A stretch of 64,000 bases of DNA from Bradyrhizobium betae (GTDB lineage: Bacteria; Pseudomonadota; Alphaproteobacteria; Rhizobiales; Xanthobacteraceae), in contig NZ_CP044543.1 in assembly GCF_008932115.1 (NCBI RefSeq), positions 5,028,501-5,092,500 on the forward strand. Reading direction: 5' to 3'. Shown here piece by piece: positions 8,242 to 16,715 of the stretch. Numbering within the stretch: the stretch's first letter is position 1; each line of letters starts with the position of its first letter. The notes below the pieces were generated by a model. That model saw only the letters and a list, made by a program, of their open reading frames with translations, was not told the DNA's origin and searched no databases. The position numbers were made by a program, and so were the translations under genes.

Positions 8242-9125
8242 ATGGACATCGCTATCCAGCTCGCGCTGTCGGGCTTGTTCATCGGCGGAGTGTACGCGTT
8301 GATCAGCGTCGGCTTGACGCTGGTCTTCGGCGTCCTGCGCGTCGTGAACTTCGCACATGGCGAGTATCTGACGATCGCGATGTACATGACCTATTTCATG
8401 TTCCAGCGCGTCGGGGTCGATCCGTTCGTCGCAAGCATCGCGGTCGTACCGCTGATGTTCGGCCTCGGTCTTCTCACCGAGCGCTTGCTGATCCGTCCGA
8501 CGCTCGAAGCCCCCATGTGGTGCAGGTGTTCGTGACATTCGCGCTATCCCTGTTCCTGCAAAATCTCCTGCTGTCGCTGTTCACGTCCGACTTCCGCACG
8601 GTCAGGACACCTTACGCGACGGTGGCCTTTCAGATCGGTCCCTTGTATGTGTCCTGGCTGCGCGTCGCAGTCTTCGTCGTGGCGCTGGCGCTGGCGGGCG
8701 GCTTGGCGGCGTTCCTGAAATATACCTATGTCGGAACTGCGATCCGAGCGACGGCCCAGGATCGCCGGTCGGCCCGTTTGGTCGGCATCAATGTCGACCG
8801 GGTCTATGCAGTGACCTTCGCGCTCGGCTGTGCGCTGGTGGGGGCGGCGGGCATTCTCCTCTCGCCGCTGTTTCCGGTGAATCCCTACACCGGCGCCGAC
8901 ATGATCCTCATCTCTTTCGTCATCGTCGTCCTCGGCGGCATGGGCAGCATCGCCGGCGCGGTGATTGCGGGCCTGCTGATCGGTTTGGTGGAGTCCTTTA
9001 CCGGATATTTCGCCGGCGGAGAGATGAAGCAGCTCGTCTATTTCGTGCTGTTCATGATCGTCCTCGCCGTGCGTCCCAACGGTCTCCTCGGTCGGAAGGG
9101 CGCAGAAGTGATGGACGTCACCTGA
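8242..9125 (+). pseudogene. Liv-type ABC permease livH, interrupted by a -1 frameshift
   Basis: Residues 1-92 are read from ATG 8242 (MDIAIQLALSGLFIGGVYAL..., ending near RPTLEAPM). The frame then fails: at 8515-8522 the sequence reads ATGTGGTG and continues to a TGA at 8533-8535, whereas the rest of the permease (VVQVFVTFALSLFLQN... to 9125) is in the -1 frame. Restoring one base gives a normal LivH of about 294 residues with eight or so membrane helices and the conserved ALVGAAGILLSP and GGMGSIAGA segments. Either one G was lost in a GTGGTG repeat, or the CCCCC run at 8510-8514 is a slippage site, or it is a sequencing error. The downstream gene overlaps at TGATG as in intact operons. Confidence 0.8.
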
Positions 9126-10099
9126 TGAAAAAGTCTCCTGCGTTTCGTTTTGGGTTGCCGATCGCCGGGTTTGTCATCCTGGCCGCGCTGCCGCTGATCT
9201 TTTCCGATGCGTTCGTCGTCGCGGCCGTCACGCTCGCGTTCCTCGGCGCCGCGGCATCGCTGGCCTGGAATTTAAGCGGTGGCTATGCGGGACAGCTCTC
9301 GCTTGGTCATGCGGCCTTCTACGGAATCGGCGCCTATGTCTCGACCATCCTGTTCCTGAAAGCCGGCATCAGTCCGCTCATCGGAATGTGGCTCGGCGCC
9401 ATCCTCAGCGGAATACTTGCCGTGCTGCTGGGCGCCGTCACGATGCGGCTGAAAGGCTCGTTCTTCGTGATGTCGACGCTGGCCTTCGGCGCCGTCGTCC
9501 ATATCAGCGCCATCAACCTCCGGGACTTCACTGGTGGATCGTCGGGCCTCGCGATTCCGCTGCGGCCCAGTCCCGAGAATCTGATTTTCGCGAAGAAACT
9601 GATCTACACCTATCTCGCGCTGGGCCTCGTGGTTATTTTCTACGTCATCACGCGGATCATTGCCGCCAGCAAGGTCGGTTACGCACTGGTGGCCTTCCGG
9701 GAGAACCACGACGCTGCGCGTGCGCTGGGCATTCGTACCTTGCCGTTGCGCATCGGGGTCTTCGCGCTGTCCGCCGGCCTCATCAGCATCTGCGGAACGC
9801 TGCACGCGCAGTATTATCTCTACATCGATCCCGATAGCGTAATGGGCCTGAACCTGTCGCTCAATTTCGCCTTGATGGCGATCCTCGGCGGACTCGGCAC
9901 GGCCTATGGTCCCATTGTCGGCGCGCTGCTGGTGTCGGTCGTGTCCGTCGTCATGCAGGTCTATCTCGGCGACCAGATTTCCGGCCTCACGCAACTCGCC
10001 TACGCCGCCATCGTGATTCTGGTGCTGCTTGCCGCTCCGATGGGCATTGGACCTTCGGCCCACGCATTCCTGAAGCGGAGGCTGGCGTGGCGGTCCTGA
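9125..10099 (+). CDS. Liv-type ABC transporter permease (LivM)
   Basis: A 324-residue inner-membrane permease with about ten hydrophobic helices and the LivM hallmark regions SLAWNLSGGYAGQLSLGHAAFYGIGAY (about residues 44-70) and the ALGIRTLPLRIGVFALSA coupling segment. Its ATG overlaps the livH stop codon (TGATG), and its own end overlaps the ATPase gene by 13 bases, so all transporter genes are translationally coupled. It pairs with LivH to form the channel for the ligand captured by the binding protein at 6950. Confidence 0.88.
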   Translation: MKKSPAFRFGLPIAGFVILAALPLIFSDAFVVAAVTLAFLGAAASLAWNLSGGYAGQLSLGHAAFYGIGAYVSTILFLKAGISPLIGMWLGAILSGILAVLLGAVTMRLKGSFFVMSTLAFGAVVHISAINLRDFTGGSSGLAIPLRPSPENLIFAKKLIYTYLALGLVVIFYVITRIIAASKVGYALVAFRENHDAARALGIRTLPLRIGVFALSAGLISICGTLHAQYYLYIDPDSVMGLNLSLNFALMAILGGLGTAYGPIVGALLVSVVSVVMQVYLGDQISGLTQLAYAAIVILVLLAAPMGIGPSAHAFLKRRLAWRS

Positions 10100-10818
10100 C
10101 AGCGACGGGCCTGACCAAGCGTTTCGGCGGCTTGACGGCGGTCAAGAACGTCAGCTTCACGGCGCGCCCGGGCGAGATATTATCGATCATCGGCCCGAAC
10201 GGCGCTGGCAAGACCACGGTTTTCAACCTGTTGACCGGATTCATCAAGCCGGACGCCGGGTCGGTGTCGTTGGACGACGGCGATCTGGGTGGGTTGTCCC
10301 CCGAGCGCAGGTGCCGGGCCGGTCTGGCGCGAACGTTTCAGATCGTGCAACCCTTTCGCGGCCTGAGCGTGCTCGATAATGTCGTGATGGGTGCCATGCT
10401 TCGAGCGCGATCGATCGAGATGGCTCGCGACATTGCCCGCCAGGTACTGAGAGACCTTGATATGTCCGCCCTCTGCGACGTCTCCGCCGGACAGCTGCCG
10501 ATCGGCGATCGCAAGCGCCTGGAGATGGCCAAGGTGCTCGCAACGGGGCCTCGTGCGCTCCTGCTCGACGAGGTCATGGGTGGTCTCATCCCGATCGAGG
10601 TGAAGCGGATGATCGGCTTCATCCAGAGGCTCAAGGAGCGGGGAATTGCCCTGGTGGTCATCGAGCATCACATGAGCGCAGTCATGCAGCTTTCGGATCA
10701 TATCCTGGTTCTCCAGAACGGCGAGCCGATCGCAACGGGCGCGCCGGAAGAGGTCACGCGCAATCCGGTCGTCCTGTCGGCGTATCTCGGCGCCAATTTC
10801 GCTGCTTCGGGGAGCTGA
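10087..10818 (+). CDS. Liv-type ABC transporter ATPase (LivG)
   Basis: A 243-residue ATPase. Walker A is GPNGAGKT (about residues 37-44), the Q-loop falls in RTFQIVQPF, Walker B with catalytic Glu is ALLLDEVMGGL, and the switch His is in VVIEHHMSAV. The signature loop reads QLPIGDRKRLE rather than LSGGQ, a degeneracy common in LivG proteins, which form a heterodimer with LivF. Translation begins at GTG 10087 inside the end of livM. It powers uptake together with the gene at 10822. Confidence 0.88.
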   Translation: MAVLTATGLTKRFGGLTAVKNVSFTARPGEILSIIGPNGAGKTTVFNLLTGFIKPDAGSVSLDDGDLGGLSPERRCRAGLARTFQIVQPFRGLSVLDNVVMGAMLRARSIEMARDIARQVLRDLDMSALCDVSAGQLPIGDRKRLEMAKVLATGPRALLLDEVMGGLIPIEVKRMIGFIQRLKERGIALVVIEHHMSAVMQLSDHILVLQNGEPIATGAPEEVTRNPVVLSAYLGANFAASGS

Positions 10819-10821
10819 CCG

Positions 10822-11526
10822 ATGCTGCGTGTCCGTGATCTCAGTGTTCGCTTCGGAGACGTTCAGGCAGTCGAGCAGCTCTCGTTCGACGTCGGCGAGA
10901 AGCAGATCGTCGGGTTGGTGGGCAGCAATGGCGCCGGCAAGACCACGACGCTATCGGCGCTATCCGCGCTGGTGAAGAACCGGAGCGGGCGCATCGAGCT
11001 CGACGGCAAGGACATTTCGCGGTTGACGCCGCACAAGGTCGTTGAACTCGGTCTCATTCACGTGCCGGAGGGTCGGCGGCTATTTCCCTTCATGAGCGTG
11101 CTGGAGAATCTGGAGATCGGCGCTTATGGCAAGGCGGCGCGCGGACGACGGAGGCAGCAGCTCGAATTCATCTTCGATCTTCTGCCGCGCCTGGCCGAAC
11201 GCCGCGACCAGCTCGCCGGAACCCTGTCGGGCGGCGAGCAGCAGATGTGTGCGATCGGACGCGGCCTGATGTCCTGTCCGCGCCTGCTGATGCTGGACGA
11301 ACCGACGCTCGGTCTCGCGCCGATGCTGGTCGAGGAAGTCTTCAGGCTGGTGAAAACGATCCGCGACCAGGGCGTTCCGATCCTGATCGTGGAGCAACAG
11401 GTCGTCCACGCGCTCGAGACGGCCGACTACGCTTACGTGCTGGAAAGCGGGAGAGGCGCCATGCATGGGCTCGGCGCCACCCTTCTGCGGGATGATGGAT
11501 TGAGGCGTGCCTATCTTGGAATCTGA
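10822..11526 (+). CDS. Liv-type ABC transporter ATPase (LivF)
   Basis: A 234-residue ATPase with Walker A GSNGAGKT (about residues 34-41), a canonical signature LSGGEQQM, Walker B LLMLDEPTLGLAP and switch His region LIVEQQVVHAL. Its intact signature complements the degenerate one in LivG, so the heterodimer has one full ATP site. The ATG lies three bases after the livG stop codon. The 3' end overlaps the TetR regulator gene by 20 bases. Confidence 0.9.
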   Translation: MLRVRDLSVRFGDVQAVEQLSFDVGEKQIVGLVGSNGAGKTTTLSALSALVKNRSGRIELDGKDISRLTPHKVVELGLIHVPEGRRLFPFMSVLENLEIGAYGKAARGRRRQQLEFIFDLLPRLAERRDQLAGTLSGGEQQMCAIGRGLMSCPRLLMLDEPTLGLAPMLVEEVFRLVKTIRDQGVPILIVEQQVVHALETADYAYVLESGRGAMHGLGATLLRDDGLRRAYLGI

Positions 11527-12181
11527 CGACAAACACGATCCTGAAGCGGTCAAGGAGCGGCGTCGCTCGAAGCGCATCGTGCGCCGGCGTGCCGAGATCC
11601 TCGACGCAGCGAAAACAATCTTTCTCGCCGGCGATTACGCGTCGGTGACGATCGACGACATTGCTGATGTCGCGGGCATCTCCCGGGCAACGATCTATCT
11701 GTACTTCAAGAGCAAGCAGGAAGTGTACGAGGAATTGCTGTTCCGCGACCTCGACGAGATGATCACCGTGCTGACGACGTCCTTCGACCGTAACGACTCG
11801 GTCCGCAACAATCTGTTTCGGATGGCCACGGGCTATATGAACTTCTTCCGTGTCCATCCCGAATATTTCACGACGCTGTCGTTCTTCTTTATGCCTGGCC
11901 GCAAGGAAACGCTGCCCGCCGAGGCCGCCGCAAAGATCAGCGCGCGGCTGAATGACGGCATTCTCGCGATCGAGGAAGCAATCAAGCTCGGAATCGCGCG
12001 CGGGGAGGCAAGGCCCGTCGATGCGCGGGCGGCGACGCTGTCCCTGTGGGGGCAATGGATGGGCAACGCCTACCTTGCCGTGGCCGGGCGGACGACGTTC
12101 TACGAACGCACGATCGAACAGGTCTACGCCGACGGTATCGATATCTTTCTCGACGGTCTCACGATGCGCAATCCCGCCTGA
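11507..12181 (+). CDS. TetR/AcrR family transcriptional regulator
   Basis: A 224-residue repressor-type protein with an N-terminal helix-turn-helix (about residues 47-67: SVTIDDIADVAGISRATIYLYF then KSKQEV) and an all-helical C-terminal ligand domain. The TetR family binds short palindromes and is released by a small ligand. The gene starts at a GTG inside livF and lies between the transporter and the enzyme genes, so it probably controls this operon; the palindrome over the promoter at 6642-6684 is the best operator candidate. The inducer is probably the transported compound or a breakdown product (inference). Confidence 0.88.
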   Translation: MPILESDDKHDPEAVKERRRSKRIVRRRAEILDAAKTIFLAGDYASVTIDDIADVAGISRATIYLYFKSKQEVYEELLFRDLDEMITVLTTSFDRNDSVRNNLFRMATGYMNFFRVHPEYFTTLSFFFMPGRKETLPAEAAAKISARLNDGILAIEEAIKLGIARGEARPVDARAATLSLWGQWMGNAYLAVAGRTTFYERTIEQVYADGIDIFLDGLTMRNPA

Positions 12182-12293
12182 AGGACGGGATCGGTCCCTT
12201 TCGAAACGGGATGCGGTCGCGCCCGTCGATACAGCAATTCATTTGCCGCAAGGCGTGCCGAACGGCGCGCGAATGCTCTGGGAGAATTCACCT

Positions 12294-12824
12294 ATGAACA
12301 TCGAAACACATGTGCTGAAAGGCAACGGGCGCATTCCGAATTCGCGCCTGCCGGTCCTGATTTATCGCCAGGCCTTCGACATGCGGCCGCTGGATATCGA
12401 GGATCTGTTCCGGAGGAACGAATGGCCGACGGACTGGCACAGTTCGTTCGGCATGTATCCGCGGCATCATTTTCACAGCGACACCCATGAATTGATCGCG
12501 GTCACCCGTGGCACGCTGGTCGGCCGTTTCGGCGGTCCCGAGGGCGTGAGCGTCACGATGACGAAGGGCGACTTCGTCGTGATCCCTGCAGGTGTCGGGC
12601 ATTTCGGAGAGTCGATCACAGAAGATTTGCGCCTGACGGGTGCGTTTCCGCTCGGCCACGCCATCCACGATTTCAGGCTCGGCTATGTCGAGGAATATGC
12701 ACGGATGGTCGAACGCAGCAGGCGCGTCGCGGTTCCGGTGTTCGATCCGCTCGAAGGCGCGTCGGGTTCGCTCCCGCAGATCTGGCACGATGCGCTCGGG
12801 GGATGCACTGATGCCCTCGGCTGA
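12294..12824 (+). CDS. Cupin-domain protein, likely catabolic
   Basis: A 176-residue single-domain cupin. The metal-binding motif region is visible as PRHHFHSDTHELIAVTRGTL (about residues 58-77) and the second motif as KGDFVVIPAGVGHFGES (about 91-107), with the His and Glu ligands expected of a metal-dependent cupin. ATG 12294 has a GGAG nine bases upstream. The stop codon overlaps the following monooxygenase by 14 bases, so the two are coupled. It could be a dioxygenase, an isomerase or a binding protein; the pathway is not identifiable from sequence. Confidence 0.78.
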   Translation: MNIETHVLKGNGRIPNSRLPVLIYRQAFDMRPLDIEDLFRRNEWPTDWHSSFGMYPRHHFHSDTHELIAVTRGTLVGRFGGPEGVSVTMTKGDFVVIPAGVGHFGESITEDLRLTGAFPLGHAIHDFRLGYVEEYARMVERSRRVAVPVFDPLEGASGSLPQIWHDALGGCTDALG

Positions 12825-13962
12825 GATCGTAGGTGGCGGCATCGCGGGCCTTGTCGCGAGCATCAAGCTTGCTCGGAGCGGCTGGTCGGTCAGGCTGCAC
12901 GAACGAAGCGATGCCTTGCGTGCAGGTGGCAATGGTCTGCCGATCTTCGAGAATGGACTGCGCATTCTCGAGGCCCTGGGACTCCATGACGTCATCGAGA
13001 CGCGCGGACATCAACTCAACAGGTGGATCATCCGCCTGAGTTCCGGCCAGACGACGCATGAGTACGAGCCGTTTTCCGCAACGGGCGGTCGCATCGTGAT
13101 GTTCCAGCGGCAGGCGCTGGTCGATCCGCTGGCCGAAGCGGCAGCCAAAGCGGGCGTGAGCATCGAGGTCGGCTCGCGGGTTATCGGCGCCGAGCGTGAT
13201 GGCGTACTTCATCTGGAAGGCGGGCGCCGGCTCGAGGCCGACCTCGTCGTTGCGGCCGACGGCATCCAGTCGGTGGTGAGAAAATCGGTCGCGGGCGCGC
13301 TTCCCCTCGGCACGCATCGAAAGGGTGCGATCCGCCTATTGATCCCGATCCATCCGGGCGATTTCCCCGATGGCAACGACCGTGTTGCCATTGAGTACAA
13401 CGATCCCGGCGGACGCCGCATCGGGCTTCTGCCGTGCTCGTCGCAGACCATGTACATGATCCTGGTGGCGTTGCTCTCGGATTCCGAAGCACTGCAGATG
13501 CCGATCAAACCGGAACTCTGGAAGGAGACCTTTCCAACGCTGGGCCGCTATATCGACCGTGTCGGTACAGCCGGTCACTACGATGAATATCATTCCGTCT
13601 TCCCGCCGGCCTGGCACTACGGCAAATGCGTCCTGATCGGCGACGCAGCACACGGCATGACGCCGGCGCTGGGGCAGGGTGCGAACTCCGCGATGATGAC
13701 GGCCTATTCCCTCGGCGCGAGCGATCTGCTGAAGGGATCATTGTCGGACGCGCTCACGGCGTGGGAAGCGAAGATCCGCCCCCTCGTGCACTTCACCCAG
13801 AAGTTCGCCGAAGGCATCACCGAGGGACGGCTCGACCCCAAGAACGATATCTTCTTCAGCGATCCCGCGCTCCGCCCCTTGCTGAGCGCCGACATTCCCA
13901 ACATGCGCTTCGACATGCCGGACATGAACGCAGTGAACGGTCCGCTGCCCAGCCTCGCCTGA
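12811..13962 (+). CDS. FAD-dependent aromatic monooxygenase (PF01494 type)
   Basis: A 383-residue flavoprotein hydroxylase of the salicylate/6-hydroxynicotinate hydroxylase group. The N-terminal dinucleotide fold has GGGIAG (residues 8-13), there is a DG motif (LVVAADGIQSVVR), and the second FAD motif is GDAAHGMTPALGQGAN with Asp278. These enzymes use NAD(P)H and O2 to hydroxylate aromatic or N-heteroaromatic rings. It overlaps the cupin gene and follows a transporter and TetR gene, forming an uptake-plus-degradation unit for an unidentified aromatic-like compound. ATG 12811 gives a proper N-terminal FAD fold. Confidence 0.85.
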   Translation: MPSAEIVGGGIAGLVASIKLARSGWSVRLHERSDALRAGGNGLPIFENGLRILEALGLHDVIETRGHQLNRWIIRLSSGQTTHEYEPFSATGGRIVMFQRQALVDPLAEAAAKAGVSIEVGSRVIGAERDGVLHLEGGRRLEADLVVAADGIQSVVRKSVAGALPLGTHRKGAIRLLIPIHPGDFPDGNDRVAIEYNDPGGRRIGLLPCSSQTMYMILVALLSDSEALQMPIKPELWKETFPTLGRYIDRVGTAGHYDEYHSVFPPAWHYGKCVLIGDAAHGMTPALGQGANSAMMTAYSLGASDLLKGSLSDALTAWEAKIRPLVHFTQKFAEGITEGRLDPKNDIFFSDPALRPLLSADIPNMRFDMPDMNAVNGPLPSLA

Positions 13963-13992
13963 CGCCATCCAATCTTGCCAAAAGGGTTACCC

Positions 13993-14277
13993 ATGTTTCA
14001 GAAACCGCCTGCCCCCGAACAATACGACACGCTGGCAGATACGTCCGGCTACGCCAAACCGACCGAGGATTTCGGCGAAGTGACGATCGGCGATCCGCTC
14101 GAGAACCTGCAAAAATTGCGGCAGATGCTGATCGACAAGCGCCGCTATCTGGCGCAGGACGCGATGATCTATCCCGTCGTCTTCCTCGGCCGCGCTCAGG
14201 ACATCGCCGACGTGCAGAACTTGCTCAACTCGCTGGAGCAGGCCATCACGCACGAGCAGGCCTTGCGGAGCTCGTGA
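13993..14277 (+). CDS. Small hypothetical protein at end of catabolic operon (94 aa)
   Basis: A 94-residue soluble, mostly helical protein with AAAGGG (13979-13986 region) ahead of ATG 13993, 30 bases after the monooxygenase stop codon. A segment GDPLENLQKLRQMLIDKRRYLAQDA (split about residues 31-55) and a C-terminal helix QNLLNSLEQAITHEQAL suggest a helical hairpin. There are no cysteines, signal peptide or membrane segment. No family recognised; it may be a conserved accessory to the monooxygenase. Confidence 0.6.
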   Translation: MFQKPPAPEQYDTLADTSGYAKPTEDFGEVTIGDPLENLQKLRQMLIDKRRYLAQDAMIYPVVFLGRAQDIADVQNLLNSLEQAITHEQALRSS

Positions 14278-14307
14278 GCGTGCCGAGGCAGCCCTGTCAA
14301 TTTCGGG

Positions 14308-14522
14308 ATGATGCCATCATGCTCCTGTTTTGCCCGACGGGTCAACGGATTTTCCGAAGGCGTGCCGGATGGGCGCACAAGGAAGGCTCTGCTCATCCCA
14401 CGAGCTGCGGGGTGAGATACCGGATTTCGCGGCGCTCCATCCGTGCTACGGCCGGAAGATTTTTTGCAGCCGCGTAACCCGTTGATCTCACAGCGTCGGT
14501 CTACTGTGCATGGGGTTGTTTT
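14308..14522. repeat. Dispersed two-block repeat (block A 14308-14347, block B 14501-14522)
   Basis: Block B (14501-14522, CTACTGTGCATGGGGTTGTT plus TT) is the exact 22-base reverse complement of 57907-57928. Block A (ATGATGCCATCATGCTCCTG then TTTTGCCCGACGGGTCAACG) matches 57998-58033 in reverse complement and 3611-3650 directly. The two blocks keep the same relative order and orientation at both full sites, but the interior differs in length (about 153 bases here, 69 bases there). It looks like an old mobile or REP-like element with conserved ends. Confidence 0.7.
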
Positions 14523-14546
14523 GGAGGTCTTTGGTTCGGAGGAGCT

Positions 14547-16418
14547 TTACCCCGCCCCGAGCGCCACTGCGACATTGTACGTCAGAAGGCTCGCCGCATA
14601 AGCCAGCACCAGCATGTAGCTGAACGTCACCGCCATCCAGGTCCAGCTTCCGGTCTCGCGCCGGATCACGGCGAGCGTCGAGGCGCATTGCGGGGCGAAG
14701 ATGTACCAGGCCAGCATCGACAGCGCGGTGGCGAGCGACCATTTCGTCGCCAGCACCTGGCCGATCTGCTCGGCCGCTTCCTTGCCGCCCTCGATCGCAT
14801 AGACGGTGCCGAGCGCCGCGACCGCGACCTCGCGCGCCGCCATGCCCGGGATCAGCGCCACCGCGATCTGCCAGTTGAAGCCGACCGGGGCGAGCAGCGG
14901 CTCGATCGCCTTGCCGATGATCGCGGCGAGGCTGAAGTCGATGGCGGGCTCGGTGCTGCCCGCCGGCGGCTGCGGGAACGAGGCCAGGAACCAGATCAGC
15001 ACCATCATCGAGAAGATCGTGGTGCCGGCGCGGTAGAGGAACATCTTGGCCCGCGTGGTGACGCCGATCGCGATCGATTTCAGCCGCGGCATCTTGTAGT
15101 CCGGCAGCTCCAGCATGAACGGCGCCGGCGCATAGTCGCGCAGCATGAAGAACTTGATCAGGAACGAGACGGCAAGCGCGCTGGTGATGCCCGCGGCGTA
15201 GAGGCCGAACATCACGAGGCCCTGGAGGTTGATGAAGCCCCAGATCTCCTTGGCTGGAATGAAGGCGGAGATGATCAGCGTGTAGACCGGAATGCGCGCC
15301 GAGCAGGTCATCAGCGGCGCGATCAGGATCGTGGTCAGCCGGTCGCGCTTGTTGTCGATCACGCGCGTCGCCATGATGCCGGGGATGGCGCAGGCAAAGC
15401 TCGACAGCAGCGGGATGAAGGCGCGGCCGTGCAGGCCGGCGCCGCCCATGATGCGGTCCATCAGGAACGCGGCGCGCGCCATGTAGCCGAAATCTTCCAG
15501 CAGCAGGATGAACAGGAAGATGATGATGATCTGCGGCAGGAACACGATGACGCTGCCGACGCCCGAGATGACGCCGTTCTGGAGGAAGCTCTGCAGCAGG
15601 CCGGCGGGCAGGGTGGCGTGCACCAATTCGCCGAGCGCGTCGAAGCCTGAGTTGAGCAGCTCCATCAGCGGCTGCGCCCAGGCGAACACCGCCTGGAACA
15701 TCACGAACAGGATCAGCGCCAGCACGATGAGCCCGCCGACGGGGTGCAGCACCACGGCGTCGATCCGCGCGGTCCAGGTGTCGGGCCGGCTTGGCAGGCT
15801 GACGCAATCGGTGATGATGCGGTCGGCCTCGCGCTGGGTGGCGCGCAATTCGGCGACGCTGAGCGCGCGCCAGCTGTTCTCCTGCGGCTCGGCGGCGAGC
15901 CTTGCCGAGATCTCGTCGGTCAGCGCGAGCAGGTCGGCCGTGCCGCCCTTGCGCACCGCGATCGAGGTGACCACGGGCACGCCGAGTTCCCCGGCGAGCC
16001 GCTCGACATCGACCGTGATACCGCGCCGGGTAGCGATGTCGAACATGTTGAGCACCAGGATCATCGGCCGGCCGGTGCGCTTGAGCTCCAGCAGCAGGCG
16101 GATGGTCAGGCGCAGATTGGTGGAGTCGGCCACGCACAGCACGAGGTCGGGCACCGTCTCGCCGCTGGCCTTGCCGAGCACGAAGTCGCGGGTGATCTCC
16201 TCGTCCGGGCTGCGGCCGCGCAGCGAATAGGTGCCGGGCAGGTCGACCACGGAGACCTGGCGTCCGAGCGGCGTGACGAAGAAGCCTTCCTTGCGCTCGA
16301 CGGTGACGCCCGGATAGTTCGCGACCTTCTGCCGGCTGCCGGTCAGGGCATTGAACAGCGAGGTCTTGCCGCTGTTTGGCGTGCCGACCAGGGCGAGATG
16401 CAGGAGGGGCAGTTCCAT
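14547..16418 (-). CDS. feoB: Ferrous iron transport protein B
   Basis: A 623-residue inner-membrane Fe(II) transporter. The N-terminal G domain has G1 GTPNSGKT (residues 12-19), G3 DLPG (59-62) and G4 NMFD (124-127). The membrane part begins about residue 225 and includes the Gate-type repeats around GVGSVIVFLPQIIIIF and the TMR-like SSFACAIPGIMATR and CSARIPVYTLIISAF segments. It is on the short side for FeoB (often 700 or more) but has all core regions. Translated after feoA with a 21-base gap; FeoA modulates it. Stop TAA at 14547-14549. Confidence 0.92.
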   Translation of the reverse strand: MELPLLHLALVGTPNSGKTSLFNALTGSRQKVANYPGVTVERKEGFFVTPLGRQVSVVDLPGTYSLRGRSPDEEITRDFVLGKASGETVPDLVLCVADSTNLRLTIRLLLELKRTGRPMILVLNMFDIATRRGITVDVERLAGELGVPVVTSIAVRKGGTADLLALTDEISARLAAEPQENSWRALSVAELRATQREADRIITDCVSLPSRPDTWTARIDAVVLHPVGGLIVLALILFVMFQAVFAWAQPLMELLNSGFDALGELVHATLPAGLLQSFLQNGVISGVGSVIVFLPQIIIIFLFILLLEDFGYMARAAFLMDRIMGGAGLHGRAFIPLLSSFACAIPGIMATRVIDNKRDRLTTILIAPLMTCSARIPVYTLIISAFIPAKEIWGFINLQGLVMFGLYAAGITSALAVSFLIKFFMLRDYAPAPFMLELPDYKMPRLKSIAIGVTTRAKMFLYRAGTTIFSMMVLIWFLASFPQPPAGSTEPAIDFSLAAIIGKAIEPLLAPVGFNWQIAVALIPGMAAREVAVAALGTVYAIEGGKEAAEQIGQVLATKWSLATALSMLAWYIFAPQCASTLAVIRRETGSWTWMAVTFSYMLVLAYAASLLTYNVAVALGAG

Positions 16419-16439
16419 GGAATCAAATATCCGGTCGCG

Positions 16440-16715
16440 TCAGGCGACGATGATGGCCATGGCTTCACGACGGCGGACCGCGATCGTGATGTTGTCGACC
16501 CGCACGGCAATCGGGTCGCGCCCGACCAGCCCCTCGTGCAGGACCTCGACCCGGGCCCCCTCGACGAAGCCGAGCTCGATCAGGCGGCTTTCCAGCTCGA
16601 TGTCGGAGAGAGCCGAACCCGCATCCCCAGCGGAGAGGTGCTGAATGACGCCGGTATAGCCGCGCTGGGCCAGGCCCAGCGGCATTTGCGAACGCGTATC
16701 ATTGTTGTCGGTCAT
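16440..16715 (-). CDS. feoA: Ferrous iron transport protein A
   Basis: A 91-residue SH3-like cytoplasmic protein of the FeoA family: GYTGVIQHLSAGDAGSALSD then ESRLIELGFVEGARVEVLHE, and a C-terminal RREAMAIIVA strand. It acts with FeoB in Fe(II) uptake, and feoB starts 21 bases downstream. ATG 16715 is chosen because AGGGC lies just upstream; five more codons could be read from a TTG at 16730. The start region is the 3' arm of an 8-bp hairpin (see 16714-16740). Confidence 0.88.
   Translation of the reverse strand: MTDNNDTRSQMPLGLAQRGYTGVIQHLSAGDAGSALSDIELESRLIELGFVEGARVEVLHEGLVGRDPIAVRVDNITIAVRRREAMAIIVA

Noticed and set aside
14488..16137. 549-codon minus-strand frame overlapping feoB
   Set aside because: Different frame of the same strand as feoB; Arg/Ala/Pro-rich with no membrane pattern, whereas the feoB frame has G-motifs and helices.
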